This document shows positions 1-8,021 of a DNA stretch of 26,730 nucleotides, piece after piece (within the stretch, counting starts at the first letter, position 1; the number at the start of each line of letters is the position of its first letter). Made by a program: the position numbers and the translations under genes. The DNA lies in NCBI GenBank assembly GCA_934216145.1, contig CAKQBG010000025.1, positions 1 to 26,730 of the forward strand. The letters are read 5' to 3'. This stretch comes from an uncultured Anaeroplasma sp. (GTDB taxonomy: Bacteria > Bacillota_I > Bacilli_A > Acholeplasmatales > Anaeroplasmataceae). The notes beneath the pieces are model-generated. The model was not told the origin of the DNA, did no database searches, and was given only the letters and a program-made list of their open reading frames with translations.

Positions 1-75
1 GGTGGACCCTTGGAGACTCGAACTCCAGACCCACTGATTAAGAGTCAGTTGCTCTACCAACTGAGCTAAGGGTCC
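1..75 (-). tRNA. tRNA-Lys (anticodon CTT), 3' end cut by window edge
   Basis: Read on the minus strand, the acceptor arms GGACCCT and AGGGTCC pair, followed by discriminator A and CC. The final A of an encoded CCA would lie one base outside the window. The D-arm contains AGCTCAGTTGGTAGAGC, the anticodon loop reads CTCTTAA with anticodon CTT (Lys, AAG codons), and the T-arm contains GGAGTTCGAGTCTCC. All stems pair, so this is a functional-looking elongator tRNA. It is transcribed away from murE from its own consensus promoter. Confidence 0.96.
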
Positions 76-116
76 ATGTATAAGATTAAAGTCGATTTGC
101 ACCGACTGCGTGATTG

Positions 117-145
117 ATTATAACAAAAAGAAAAAACTTTGTCAA
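117..145 (-). promoter_or_regulatory. consensus sigma-A promoter of tRNA-Lys
   Basis: On the minus strand TTGACA (140-145) is separated by exactly 17 bp from TATAAT (117-122). Both hexamers match the consensus fully, as expected for a strong tRNA promoter. Transcription should begin about 35 bases before the mature tRNA 5' end. Confidence 0.88.
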
Positions 146-297
146 CAACTATTTTTACTTTTTTTGAAAAAACTAGCACCTTTAAATTTTAAAGTTAAAA
201 TCCACTATAAACTCATAATTAAGTCCACTAATTATATTATCTAAAATTATGATATTCTACTAAGCTAAGCTTATTCATAAAATTAGATGGTGATAAA

Positions 298-1677
298 ATG
301 TATGCAAAAGAATTACTTAATTATTTAGGATATAGTAATTGTAGAAATCATTACATAAGTGGAATTACGGATAATTATTTAGAAGTTAAGAATAATTATA
401 TTTATATAGGTAAAGGTGAATACTACTATGAAGCATTTAATAGAGGAGCTAAAACTATAATAATAGAAGATGATATAAGAAGTGATGATATTAATTTATA
501 TTATACTTATGATTATAGAAATACCTTATCTAAGGCGTTATATTATTTTAATAAAAACAAATTGAATAAAATTAGCTTTATTGGTGTAACAGGTACTAAT
601 GCTAAAACTACTATTAGCTATTCTATTTATCAATATTTATGCTATATAGGAAAGAAGAGTATGTATATTGGTTCTAATGGGGTAATTTATGGTAATAACA
701 AAATTAGAACTAATAATACTACTCCAGGAATAGTTGAACTATATAAATATATTAATCTTGCCTATAAGAATAATATTAGATATATATCTATGGAAATATC
801 TAGTGTTAGTGTTCATCAAAGAAGAGTTTTTTTAATTCCCTTTAAAATATTAATATTGAGTAATATAGAAGAGGATCATTTAGATTATCATAAAAATATT
901 TATGAATATCGATTTAATAAATATCTACCATTTTATTTAATGAATAAGGGAATTGAAATAATTAATAGTGATTCTAATTATTATAAGGAAGCTATTAGAC
1001 ATTCTAGAGTTAATTATTATACCTATAGTCTTAATAGTAAGTCTGATTATAGAGGAGTAATTAGCTTTAGTGATATTAATGGCTCTACCTTTAGTGTTAA
1101 TGATAATGTATTTAGAACTAAGCTAATTGGAAGATATAATGTTTTAAATTTAATTCCTACTATCGTTATAGCTGATAAGCTATTTCATGGATATAGAATT
1201 AATAGATTTATTGAAATAATAAATCCTATTCCTGGGAGAATGAACATATATCGATTTAAGGATAAAAATATTATTATTGATTATGCTCATACTGAATCTG
1301 CAGTTGAAGGAACCTTAGCAGAACTTAGTAGGATAATTAATAGTAGAATGTTTATAGTTTGTGGATGTGGTGGTAATAGAGAAAAGGAAAAAAGAGAGAA
1401 AATAGGACTTATTTTAGCTAAGTATGATAATGTGTTGTTAACTAATGATAATCCTAGAAATGAGAATCCTTTAGATATTATTAATGATATTAATAAATGT
1501 ATAAAGCCTTTACCATATATATTAGATAGAAAACAGGCTATTATTTCCTGTTTGGATAAAATGAATTCTAATGAATATTTAGTGATATTAGGAAAAGGAA
1601 ATGAGGATTATATGGAAATCAATAATCTAAAGTATCCTTATAGTGATTTAGAGGTTATAAATGAATATTTTTCTTAG
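298..1677 (+). CDS. murE: UDP-N-acetylmuramoyl-tripeptide synthetase (MurE)
   Basis: Cytoplasmic Mur ligase that adds the third amino acid to UDP-MurNAc-L-Ala-D-Glu, using ATP. At 459 aa it is slightly shorter than usual. Visible are the ATP loop GVTGTNAKTT (residues 96-105), a central block with EEDHLDYHKN and a following Lys in the place of the carbamylated Lys, IDYAHTESAVEGTL, and DNPR (384-387). DNPR is the signature of meso-diaminopimelate-adding MurE, so the substrate is probably meso-DAP. Oddities: the P-loop has Ala where GTNGKT has Gly, MEISSV replaces the usual SSH, and GKGNEDY replaces GKGHEDY. The start is set by GGTGAT four to five bases before ATG. It is first in a wall operon and overlaps mraY by 17 nt. 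MurE is near certain; full activity is inferred. Confidence 0.93.
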   Translation: MYAKELLNYLGYSNCRNHYISGITDNYLEVKNNYIYIGKGEYYYEAFNRGAKTIIIEDDIRSDDINLYYTYDYRNTLSKALYYFNKNKLNKISFIGVTGTNAKTTISYSIYQYLCYIGKKSMYIGSNGVIYGNNKIRTNNTTPGIVELYKYINLAYKNNIRYISMEISSVSVHQRRVFLIPFKILILSNIEEDHLDYHKNIYEYRFNKYLPFYLMNKGIEIINSDSNYYKEAIRHSRVNYYTYSLNSKSDYRGVISFSDINGSTFSVNDNVFRTKLIGRYNVLNLIPTIVIADKLFHGYRINRFIEIINPIPGRMNIYRFKDKNIIIDYAHTESAVEGTLAELSRIINSRMFIVCGCGGNREKEKREKIGLILAKYDNVLLTNDNPRNENPLDIINDINKCIKPLPYILDRKQAIISCLDKMNSNEYLVILGKGNEDYMEINNLKYPYSDLEVINEYFS

Positions 1678-2590
1678 TTTATTTTTATTAAGTTTATTAT
1701 CAACCTTTTGTTATTCATTATATATTCGTTTATTTAGGAAAGTTAGTCAAACTGAAAGAGAAGAAGGACTTTCCTCTCATAAGAGAAAGAATGGTACTAT
1801 TACTATTGGCGGTATATTCTTTTTATTGTTACCATTAATTTTTATTACTAAGGATTTAAAGATTTTACAGATATTTATTACAGCCTTTTTATATGGTATT
1901 ATTGGCTTTATAGATGATTTATTAATTGTTATTAAGAGAAATAATAAGGGAATTGGTCCTAATTTAAAATTATTATTAGAGACTATTATTGCTGGAATTA
2001 GCTTTTTTATTTATTTAAGAATAAATGAAAATACAATTTTAAATTTATATTTTTTTAGTATTGATATTAAGTGGGCATTTGGTTTATTTTTACTTTTTTA
2101 TTTAGATGCTTCTGCGAATGCCTTTAATTTGACTGATGGGGTTGATGGATTATGTGGAGGATTATCATTATTAATTTCATTAGCGTTTATTTTTATAGCA
2201 TTTAAAAAGAAGGAATATCAAATAATGTATTTAATTAGTATTGTTTTCATACCTTTATTTATATTTTGGTGCTTTAATCTTCCAAAGGCTTTTTTATTTA
2301 TGGGTGATACTGGTTCTTTATTTTTAGGTAGCTTTTACGCTATGATTTCCATTTACTTGAATTCTATTTTAGGCTTTATTATTATGGCTCTGATTTTTAT
2401 TTTTGAGGTTTTATCTGTTATTATTCAGGTATTTTATTTTAAGAAAACTAATGGTAAGAGATTATTTAAAATGGCACCCTTTCATCATCATTTAGAGAGT
2501 ATTGGATTAAATGAGATTAAAATAGATTTATTATTTTATTTAATTGAAATTGTTCTAATTGGAATTGTACTTTGGTGTCATTTATTTTAA
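1661..2590 (+). CDS. mraY: phospho-N-acetylmuramoyl-pentapeptide transferase (MraY)
   Basis: Integral membrane enzyme that transfers phospho-MurNAc-pentapeptide from UDP to undecaprenyl phosphate, making lipid I. The 309-aa protein has about ten hydrophobic segments and the family landmarks in order: the cytoplasmic GFIDD aspartates near residue 85, NAFNLTDGVDGLCGG near 165, FMGDTGSL near 218, and APFHHHLE near 270 with the conserved His triplet. The catalytic and Mg-binding positions look intact, unlike several motif positions in the flanking ligases. GAGGTTATAA precedes the ATG, which lies inside the murE tail (17-nt overlap), implying translational coupling. Confidence 0.96.
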   Translation: MNIFLSLFLLSLLSTFCYSLYIRLFRKVSQTEREEGLSSHKRKNGTITIGGIFFLLLPLIFITKDLKILQIFITAFLYGIIGFIDDLLIVIKRNNKGIGPNLKLLLETIIAGISFFIYLRINENTILNLYFFSIDIKWAFGLFLLFYLDASANAFNLTDGVDGLCGGLSLLISLAFIFIAFKKKEYQIMYLISIVFIPLFIFWCFNLPKAFLFMGDTGSLFLGSFYAMISIYLNSILGFIIMALIFIFEVLSVIIQVFYFKKTNGKRLFKMAPFHHHLESIGLNEIKIDLLFYLIEIVLIGIVLWCHLF

Positions 2591-2619
2591 ATGATTTCAT
2601 AGTATTAAATGGTGATACT

Positions 2620-3819
2620 ATGATTTTATTATTAGGCTATGGAGTTTCAAATAGAGGTATTAGTAGATTTTTAGATTCTATTAATGAAAGGTATATTATT
2701 AGAAATCCAAGTGACATTGTTAGTCCTGAAAAATATACCTATATTGTTAAATCACCAGGTATAAGCCTTAATGATCCTGTTTTTGAGCTTTTAGAAGGAA
2801 AGGTTATTTCGGATTTAGAACTATATGGTATGTATAGTAAGAATTATACTATTGTTGTGAGTGGTACTAATGGGAAAACGACTATTTCAGCAATGATTAA
2901 GGAAATGCTAGGTGAAGAGGCTGTATTATGTGGTAATATTGGCTATAGTATTGGAGATGCGATGGTAGATTATAAGAATAAGAAATATTTTGTTATAGAG
3001 GCTTCATCGTTTATGCTTGAAGCAATTGATAAATTTAGGCCTGACATTTATGTTTTATCTAATATAAGTATTGCCCATACAGATCATCACGGTAGTCTTA
3101 AAAATTATATTAATAGTAAGCTTAAGGTGTTAGATAATATGGATAGTAATGATTCTTTTGTTTATTTAAAGGATATTAAATATATTAAAAATTGTAGTAT
3201 TAAGCCTAGGCTTATTAGCTTTAGTATGAATAGAACAGCTTTGATTACTAAAATAGGTGATTATATTTATTATAAGGATAAAAGGCTTATGAATGTTAGA
3301 GGTAGACGTGATTATGATGTTTTAAATATGATGGCTAGCTTAGGTGTTATTGTTAATATTAATTATGATTTGAAGAAGGCTATTAAAAGATTAAAAAAAT
3401 ATAAGGGAATGCCATTTAGAGGAGAAATGGAGAATAAATATATTATTAATGATGCAAAAAGTACTAATCCCGATGCGACTAACACACTTTTAAAGGAATA
3501 TAATCATATTCATTTAATATGTGGTGGATATGATAGAGGAATTCCTATATTTTTAGATAGTGATGTTTTAAAGAAGATTAAATGTGTTTATGCTTATGGG
3601 GATAGTAAGGATATTATTAATAATTATTTTTATAAGAGAAATATTAGAGTATTTAAGTTTGATAATTTAAATGATGCTTATATTGGAGCTTTTTATAATA
3701 GGGATAAAAGGGATTATATTATTTATTCTCCAATGTATCCATCCTATGATCAATATAATAGCTTTATGGAAAGAGGAAATGAATTTCATAGGATTACTAA
3801 AGAATTAATTAAGAAATAA
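2620..3819 (+). CDS. murD: UDP-N-acetylmuramoylalanine-D-glutamate ligase (MurD)
   Basis: Cytoplasmic ligase that adds D-Glu to UDP-MurNAc-L-Ala. The 399-aa protein begins MILLLGYGVSNRG, a Rossmann-type N-domain for the UDP part. A canonical P-loop GTNGKTT follows at residues 82-88, then EASSFMLE, a degenerate metal/carbamyl-Lys block (NISIAHTDHHGS, normally close to N-I-x-x-DHLDRH), NDAKSTNPDAT, CGGYDRG, and a C-terminal SPMYPSYDQYNSF. The open frame continues upstream to 2572, but ATG 2620 is preferred because GGTGAT sits four to five bases before it and the family N-terminus begins here. It is divergent for MurD but complete. D-Glu would come from a racemase such as the short murI at 12899. 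Confidence 0.92.
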   Translation: MILLLGYGVSNRGISRFLDSINERYIIRNPSDIVSPEKYTYIVKSPGISLNDPVFELLEGKVISDLELYGMYSKNYTIVVSGTNGKTTISAMIKEMLGEEAVLCGNIGYSIGDAMVDYKNKKYFVIEASSFMLEAIDKFRPDIYVLSNISIAHTDHHGSLKNYINSKLKVLDNMDSNDSFVYLKDIKYIKNCSIKPRLISFSMNRTALITKIGDYIYYKDKRLMNVRGRRDYDVLNMMASLGVIVNINYDLKKAIKRLKKYKGMPFRGEMENKYIINDAKSTNPDATNTLLKEYNHIHLICGGYDRGIPIFLDSDVLKKIKCVYAYGDSKDIINNYFYKRNIRVFKFDNLNDAYIGAFYNRDKRDYIIYSPMYPSYDQYNSFMERGNEFHRITKELIKK

Positions 3820-3879
3820 TTGTTGGATTTGAATAAATGTGATAGAATAGGGATGATTTTATTAAAGGAATGTGATAGT

Positions 3880-5007
3880 ATGAAGGTTATTTTAGGATTA
3901 TCTGGTGGAGTTGATAGTAGTGTCGCGTTAAAGCTTTTGAAGGATCAGGGCTATGATGTTGAGGCTATGTTTATGAGGAACTGGGATAGTGCTACTAATA
4001 ATGATATATTAGGAAATCCTGATATTGATGATGATGTTTGTCCTCAGGAGAAGGATTATCAGGATGCTTTACATGTAGCAAATGAGCTTGGAGTTAAATT
4101 AAATAGAATTGATTTTATTGAGGAGTATTGGGATACTGTTTTCACTTATTTTTTAAATGAATATAAAAGTGGAAGAACTCCTAATCCTGACATTATGTGT
4201 AATAAGTATATTAAGTTTAATGCTTTTTTAAAGCATGCTTCAAGCTTAGGCGCTGATTATATCGCAATGGGGCATTATGCTAGAGTTAGACATGAGAGTG
4301 ATAAGAGCTATTTATTAAGAGGAGTAGATTCTAATAAGGATCAAACCTATTTCTTATCTCAGATAACTCAAGCTCAATTAAGAAAATCTTTATTTCCAAT
4401 TGGTCATTTAACTAAGCCAGAGGTAAGAAAAATAGCTCATGATGCTAATCTATATACAATGGATAAAAAAGATTCAACTGGTATTTGCTTTATCGGTGAA
4501 AGAAACTTTAAGAAATTTTTACAAAATTATTTACCATCTCAGCCTGGAAATATTGTTACAATGGATGGAGATATAATTGGTAAGCATGATGGCTTAATGT
4601 ATTATACAATTGGTCAAAGAAAGGGCCTTGGTATAGGTGGTAATCATGATTATAAGAATGAGGCTTGGTTTGTTTGTGGTAAGGATTTAGAGAAGAATGA
4701 GCTTATTGTTGGACAAGGCCATGATAGTGATTACTTAATTTCTAATTGGTGTTATGCATCAAGCTTAAATTGGATTACTGATAAACCACTTGAAAATCAT
4801 CCATATACTGCTAAGTTTAGATATCGCCAAGAGGATAATCCTATTACTCTTGAATTTGTTGGTGATGATAAGATGAAGGTTACATATGCTTTAGGTGTTC
4901 GTGCTGTTACTCCAGGACAGGCTGTAGTTGTATATGATGGAGAAATATGCCTTGGTGGTGGTATTATTGATGAGGTATATTTTAATGATGAAAGAAGAAA
5001 GTATTAA
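3880..5007 (+). CDS. mnmA: tRNA-specific 2-thiouridylase (MnmA)
   Basis: Cytoplasmic enzyme that thiolates U34 of tRNA-Lys, -Glu and -Gln at position 2 by adenylation and transfer of persulfide sulfur. The 375 aa carry the PP-loop SGGVDSS at residues 8-14, MFMRNWDS, the first catalytic Cys in [19 protein letters not shown], the second Cys in [25 protein letters not shown], and a C-terminal beta-barrel. ATG 3880 is chosen over the longer open frame (TTG 3820) because SGGVDSS is normally only a few residues from the start and GGAATGTGATAGT precedes it. No cysteine desulfurase gene is adjacent, so sulfur must come from one elsewhere. It overlaps recD2 by one base (TAATG). Confidence 0.96.
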   Translation: MKVILGLSGGVDSSVALKLLKDQGYDVEAMFMRNWDSATNNDILGNPDIDDDVCPQEKDYQDALHVANELGVKLNRIDFIEEYWDTVFTYFLNEYKSGRTPNPDIMCNKYIKFNAFLKHASSLGADYIAMGHYARVRHESDKSYLLRGVDSNKDQTYFLSQITQAQLRKSLFPIGHLTKPEVRKIAHDANLYTMDKKDSTGICFIGERNFKKFLQNYLPSQPGNIVTMDGDIIGKHDGLMYYTIGQRKGLGIGGNHDYKNEAWFVCGKDLEKNELIVGQGHDSDYLISNWCYASSLNWITDKPLENHPYTAKFRYRQEDNPITLEFVGDDKMKVTYALGVRAVTPGQAVVVYDGEICLGGGIIDEVYFNDERRKY

Positions 5008-7289
5008 TGGATGATAAAATAACAGTAACTGGTCATTTAGATAGTGTTATTTATGAGTCTCCTGATTCGTTATATAAGGTTATCAAAATTATTACTACAG
5101 ATAATAAGGAGCTTATGGTTGTTGGCTCCTTTGTTTCTATTGAAGAGGGGTTGAATTACGATTTTGTTGGAGTAATGAAAACTCACCCTAAATATGGAGA
5201 ACAGCTTCAGGCTAGTGTTGTTAGTAAGAGTTCAAGTTTTACTACTGAGGGCTTAATTAGCTATTTATCTAGTGATAAATTTTATGGAATTGGTACGAAG
5301 CTTGCGTTTAATATTGTTGATAAGCTTGGGCTTGATTGTATAAATAAAATTTTAAATGATCCTTCATGTCTTGAAGGAATATCAGGCTTAACATTACCTA
5401 AAAGAGAAGCATTAGCTTTATCCTTAAAAGCTAATTATGAGGCTGAACAAATATTTATTAGACTTTATAGCTTTAATTTATCTAGTAAAATGATAGAAAA
5501 GATTTATTCTAAATATCAAGAAAAAAGTGTTTCTATAATTGAAGCAGATCCTTATATTTTATTATATGATGTTGATGGCTTTGGCTTTAAGAGATGTGAT
5601 ACCTTAGCTCATAGCTTAGGCTATAAGGATGATGATATGAGAAGAATCAAGGCTGCAATTTCTTATACATTAAATTATGTTTCCTATAATCAAGGCTTTA
5701 CCTTTTTAACTAAAGAACAATTAATTAATTCTAGTAAAAAGCTATTAGATAATAATCCTAGTATAAAGGATTCTATTTATGATAATAGTCTAGAGGAATT
5801 AATTGAAAGTAAAAAAATATATAATGAAGATGATAGATATTATGATTATATTTTATATCATCAGGAATTATCTATAGCTAATATGTTAACTAAGCTTTAT
5901 AGTAGTGATTATAAGAAGCATAATATAGATAAAATAAAGGAAGCCTTAGATTATGTAGAAGGTACTATTGATATTACCTATACTCCTTTACAAAAAGAAG
6001 CTATTATTAATTCCTTAGCTAATAAGCTATCTATTATTACTGGTGGACCTGGTACAGGTAAATCTACAATTTTAAAGGGAATTTTATTATGCTATTTAAA
6101 GCTTAATAAGCTTGAAATTGATAGTGAAGAGGTATCATATAAAATACTTTTAGCTTCTCCTACTGGTAGAGCTAGTAAAAGAATGACTGAAGCTACTAAC
6201 ATGAAAGCTTATACGATTCATAAGGCCTTAGGATATAATTTTGAAGGGGGATTTGTTCATGATGAGAATAATCCTTTAAGTTGTAGTCTTATTATTATTG
6301 ATGAGGCTTCAATGGTCGATATAAATATCGCCTCTGCGTTATTTAGAGCTTTGCCTAATAGTGCTCAGGTCATTTTAGTTGGTGATAGTAATCAGCTTCC
6401 TTCAGTTGGTCCGGGTAATGTTTTATATGATTTAATTCATACTAGTATTTTTAAAACTACTATGCTAAATCAAATAATGAGACAGGCTAATGATTCAGAT
6501 ATTATTAAGCTATCTCAAATGATATTGAATGAGAGAATGGATTATAGTGTTTTTTCTAATAAAAAGGAAGTTTTCTTTTATAATACGGAATCTAAGGATT
6601 TAATTAGCTATTTATTTAAAATAATAGATAGATTTATTAGTACTGGTGGAGATTTACAAAATGATTTAGAGATTTTAGCTCCAATGTATGCAGGAGTTGC
6701 GGGAATTGATGCGATAAACGCGAAAATTCAAGAGCGATATAATCCTGAAGCTGAAAAAATATTAAAAAGAGATAATAAGCTTTTTAAGAAAAATGATAAG
6801 GTTTTACAGCTTAAAAATGATGCTGAATTAGATATTATGAATGGTGATATTGGTAAGATTATTGATATTATTAAGGTTGATAATAAGGATACTATGATTA
6901 TTGATTTTGATGGTCATTTAGTTAATTATAGTGCTAAAAATATTGATAATTTATCTTTAGCCTACGCTATATCAATTCATAAGAGCCAGGGTTCTGAATT
7001 TAAGAATGTAATTTTACCTATTTTACCAAGTTATCAAATTATGCTAAAGAAGAAGCTTATTTATACTGCGATTACAAGAGCGAAGAAAAAGCTTATCATT
7101 ATGGGTAAGCTTGATAGTATTAATTATGCAATTCATAATTTAGAGTATCAAAGACAAACCACTCTATCTAAAAGAGTAGAGGATTCTTTTAATAATCGAA
7201 TTGAAATTAAAATTTTTGATCCTGAAATACCATTTGATACCTTAGGTGAATATGATATGGATGGTATTACACCATATTCATTTATGTAG
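5007..7289 (+). CDS. recD2: RecD2-type 5'-3' DNA helicase (YrrC family)
   Basis: SF1B helicase without RecBC partners, implicated in mismatch repair and replication-fork maintenance in Bacilli. The 760 aa include an N-terminal OB-like domain (VTGHLDSVIYES), a helix-hairpin-helix region with YGIGTKLAFNIV and DGFGFKRCD, Walker A GGPGTGKST (346-354), Walker B IIDEASMVD near 430, QLPSVGPGNVL, and C-terminal motifs SIHKSQGSEF and YTAITRAKKKL near 685. Length matches RecD2 rather than the shorter RecD of RecBCD. The ATG overlaps the mnmA stop by one base. This mnmA-recD2 order matches Bacillus, with the TPR gene between them missing. Confidence 0.94.
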   Translation: MDDKITVTGHLDSVIYESPDSLYKVIKIITTDNKELMVVGSFVSIEEGLNYDFVGVMKTHPKYGEQLQASVVSKSSSFTTEGLISYLSSDKFYGIGTKLAFNIVDKLGLDCINKILNDPSCLEGISGLTLPKREALALSLKANYEAEQIFIRLYSFNLSSKMIEKIYSKYQEKSVSIIEADPYILLYDVDGFGFKRCDTLAHSLGYKDDDMRRIKAAISYTLNYVSYNQGFTFLTKEQLINSSKKLLDNNPSIKDSIYDNSLEELIESKKIYNEDDRYYDYILYHQELSIANMLTKLYSSDYKKHNIDKIKEALDYVEGTIDITYTPLQKEAIINSLANKLSIITGGPGTGKSTILKGILLCYLKLNKLEIDSEEVSYKILLASPTGRASKRMTEATNMKAYTIHKALGYNFEGGFVHDENNPLSCSLIIIDEASMVDINIASALFRALPNSAQVILVGDSNQLPSVGPGNVLYDLIHTSIFKTTMLNQIMRQANDSDIIKLSQMILNERMDYSVFSNKKEVFFYNTESKDLISYLFKIIDRFISTGGDLQNDLEILAPMYAGVAGIDAINAKIQERYNPEAEKILKRDNKLFKKNDKVLQLKNDAELDIMNGDIGKIIDIIKVDNKDTMIIDFDGHLVNYSAKNIDNLSLAYAISIHKSQGSEFKNVILPILPSYQIMLKKKLIYTAITRAKKKLIIMGKLDSINYAIHNLEYQRQTTLSKRVEDSFNNRIEIKIFDPEIPFDTLGEYDMDGITPYSFM

Positions 7290-7344
7290 GAAAATATTAC
7301 CAATTTAAATAATTTATTACGTTTATACTATAGATGGTGATAGT

Positions 7345-7458
7345 ATGAAGTGCTTTAAAGCTTTAATGCTTGGATTAGTAGTAGGAATGTATATACCTAC
7401 TATGTGTAAGAAATCAAGTAATATGAAGAAAATCCTTAAAAAGATTAATATTGAATAA
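7345..7458 (+). CDS. small hydrophobic protein, 37 aa, YrzQ-like position
   Basis: A 37-codon ORF with a strong start: GGTGAT then AGT and ATG, the same layout as murE, murD and ftsW. The product begins MKCFKALMLGLVVGMYIPTM, one short hydrophobic segment, followed by a Lys-rich tail (KKSSNMKKILKKI). This suggests a single-pass membrane peptide with a cytoplasmic basic end. Bacillus carries a short DUF3918-type protein (YrzQ) in this recD2-to-alaS interval; homology is only suggested by position and shape. Its stop directly abuts the stop of the convergent XRE gene. Function unknown. Confidence 0.6.
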   Translation: MKCFKALMLGLVVGMYIPTMCKKSSNMKKILKKINIE

Positions 7459-7692
7459 TTAATCATAATATTTAGTTGATGTTTCTTTTTTTAACTTAAA
7501 TATTTCATTAATATTAATATTTAGAATTTGGCAAATACGACCTAGCTCAAAGAAGCTTGGTTCTTGTTTGCCATTTTCTATTTTATTATATTTTGAAGCC
7601 TTAAGTGGTATTAAAAAGGCCATATCCTTTTGGCTTATATTCATTTCAATTCTTTTTTCTTTTATTAGCTCTGCAAATTCTTTGTATATCAT
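7459..7692 (-). CDS. small XRE-family HTH transcriptional regulator
   Basis: A 77-aa protein that is essentially one Cro/C1-type helix-turn-helix. The HTH covers roughly residues 8-62: IKEKRIEMNISQKDMAFLI, SKYNKIENGKQEPSF, and ILNININEIF, the usual XRE ending. No effector or protease domain is present, so it is a one-domain DNA-binding protein. GAAAGGAAAAAT precedes its ATG. It converges on the 37-aa ORF with no spacer. Its own upstream region holds a perfect 22-bp palindrome at 7769-7790, which could be an autoregulatory operator. Target genes are unknown; alaS is divergent and about 330 bp away. Confidence 0.9.
   Translation of the reverse strand: MIYKEFAELIKEKRIEMNISQKDMAFLIPLKASKYNKIENGKQEPSFFELGRICQILNININEIFKLKKETSTKYYD
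7530..7572 (+). terminator. possible terminator of the murE-recD2-small ORF operon, inside the XRE gene
   Basis: GGCAAA (7530-7535) pairs with TTTGCC (7567-7572). Further inside, ACC pairs with GGT and AGCT with AGCT around the loop CAAAGA. ATTTTCTATTTT follows on the plus strand. The U-rich tract is interrupted and the internal loops are large, so this is a weak candidate, but it is the only one found downstream of 7458. Confidence 0.3.
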
Positions 7693-7768
7693 ATTTTTCC
7701 TTTCTATAAATATGCTTTATTATTTATTTTTTTATAGTTTTTTTTATTTATTTTTCTAAAAATAAAAA

Positions 7769-7790
7769 TAGCCTATCAATTGATAGGCTA
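7769..7790. promoter_or_regulatory. perfect 22-bp palindrome: XRE operator or minus-strand terminator/attenuator
   Basis: The half-site TAGCCTATCAA is followed directly by its exact reverse complement. It lies 77 bp upstream of the XRE start. Read on the minus strand it is followed by TTTTTATTTTT, which gives it the form of an intrinsic terminator ahead of the XRE gene. As DNA it is also a typical dimeric HTH operator, and the centre contains TTGATA, a -35-like hexamer, in both directions. The two readings are not exclusive. Confidence 0.55.
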
Positions 7791-7823
7791 GAATCTATAG
7801 TATAAAGTAATATCTTTTCTCAT
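7788..7823 (-). CDS. possible 11-codon leader peptide upstream of the XRE regulator
   Basis: Minus-strand ATG at 7823 encodes MRKDITLYYRF and stops (TAG) within the first bases of the palindrome at 7769-7790. GGTGAT, used as ribosome binding site by several genes here, occurs eight bases before it. A stop codon overlapping a terminator-like arm is the layout of leader-peptide attenuation. No convincing promoter is seen upstream, and ORFs this short arise by chance, so confidence is low. Confidence 0.2.
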   Translation of the reverse strand: MRKDITLYYRF

Positions 7824-7940
7824 AATATTTATCACCAAAAAAATAATATCATAAAAATAATATTTTTTCTATTTATTATTAAAAATAAATTGAAAATGCT
7901 TTAATATTGGCAAAATAAAGCTTGAGTGTTTAATTTATTA

Positions 7941-7969
7941 TTGAATAAAAGGGCTATTTTTGGTAAAAT
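7941..7969 (+). promoter_or_regulatory. alaS operon promoter
   Basis: TTGAAT (7941-7946), a 17-bp spacer, then TAAAAT (7964-7969) preceded by TGG, giving an extended -10. Transcription should start near 7976, leaving a leader of about 45 nt that ends in AAGGAGGG before ATG 8022. The same TGGTAAAAT form appears before the gene at 20573. Confidence 0.7.
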
Positions 7970-8021
7970 ATGTACGTTAGATTTACTACGGAAATTGGTA
8001 TTCTCGTAAGGAGGGAATAAT

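Larger units (their letters stand above)
7693..8021. other. intergenic region between the XRE gene and alaS (329 bp)
   Basis: Very AT-rich. It contains the XRE ribosome binding site, a 22-bp palindrome (7769-7790), a possible minus-strand 11-codon leader ORF (7788-7823), and the alaS promoter and Shine-Dalgarno near its right end. No T-box features (no GGTGGNACCGCG-like antiterminator) are present before alaS. Confidence 0.7.

Noticed and set aside
180..194. 15-bp palindrome CTTTAAATTTTAAAG upstream of murE as an operator
   Set aside because: A/T-only core in an A/T-rich spacer; expected by composition.
7379..7402. TAGTAGG/CCTACTA hairpin in the 37-aa ORF as a terminator
   Set aside because: No T-run follows on either strand.
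7568..7759. 63-aa plus-strand ORF antisense to the XRE gene
   Set aside because: Low-complexity Phe/Leu/Ser translation of the complement of a clear HTH gene, with no ribosome binding site.
7970..8021. T-box riboswitch before alaS
   Set aside because: The leader is only about 45 nt and has no T-box consensus or terminator.
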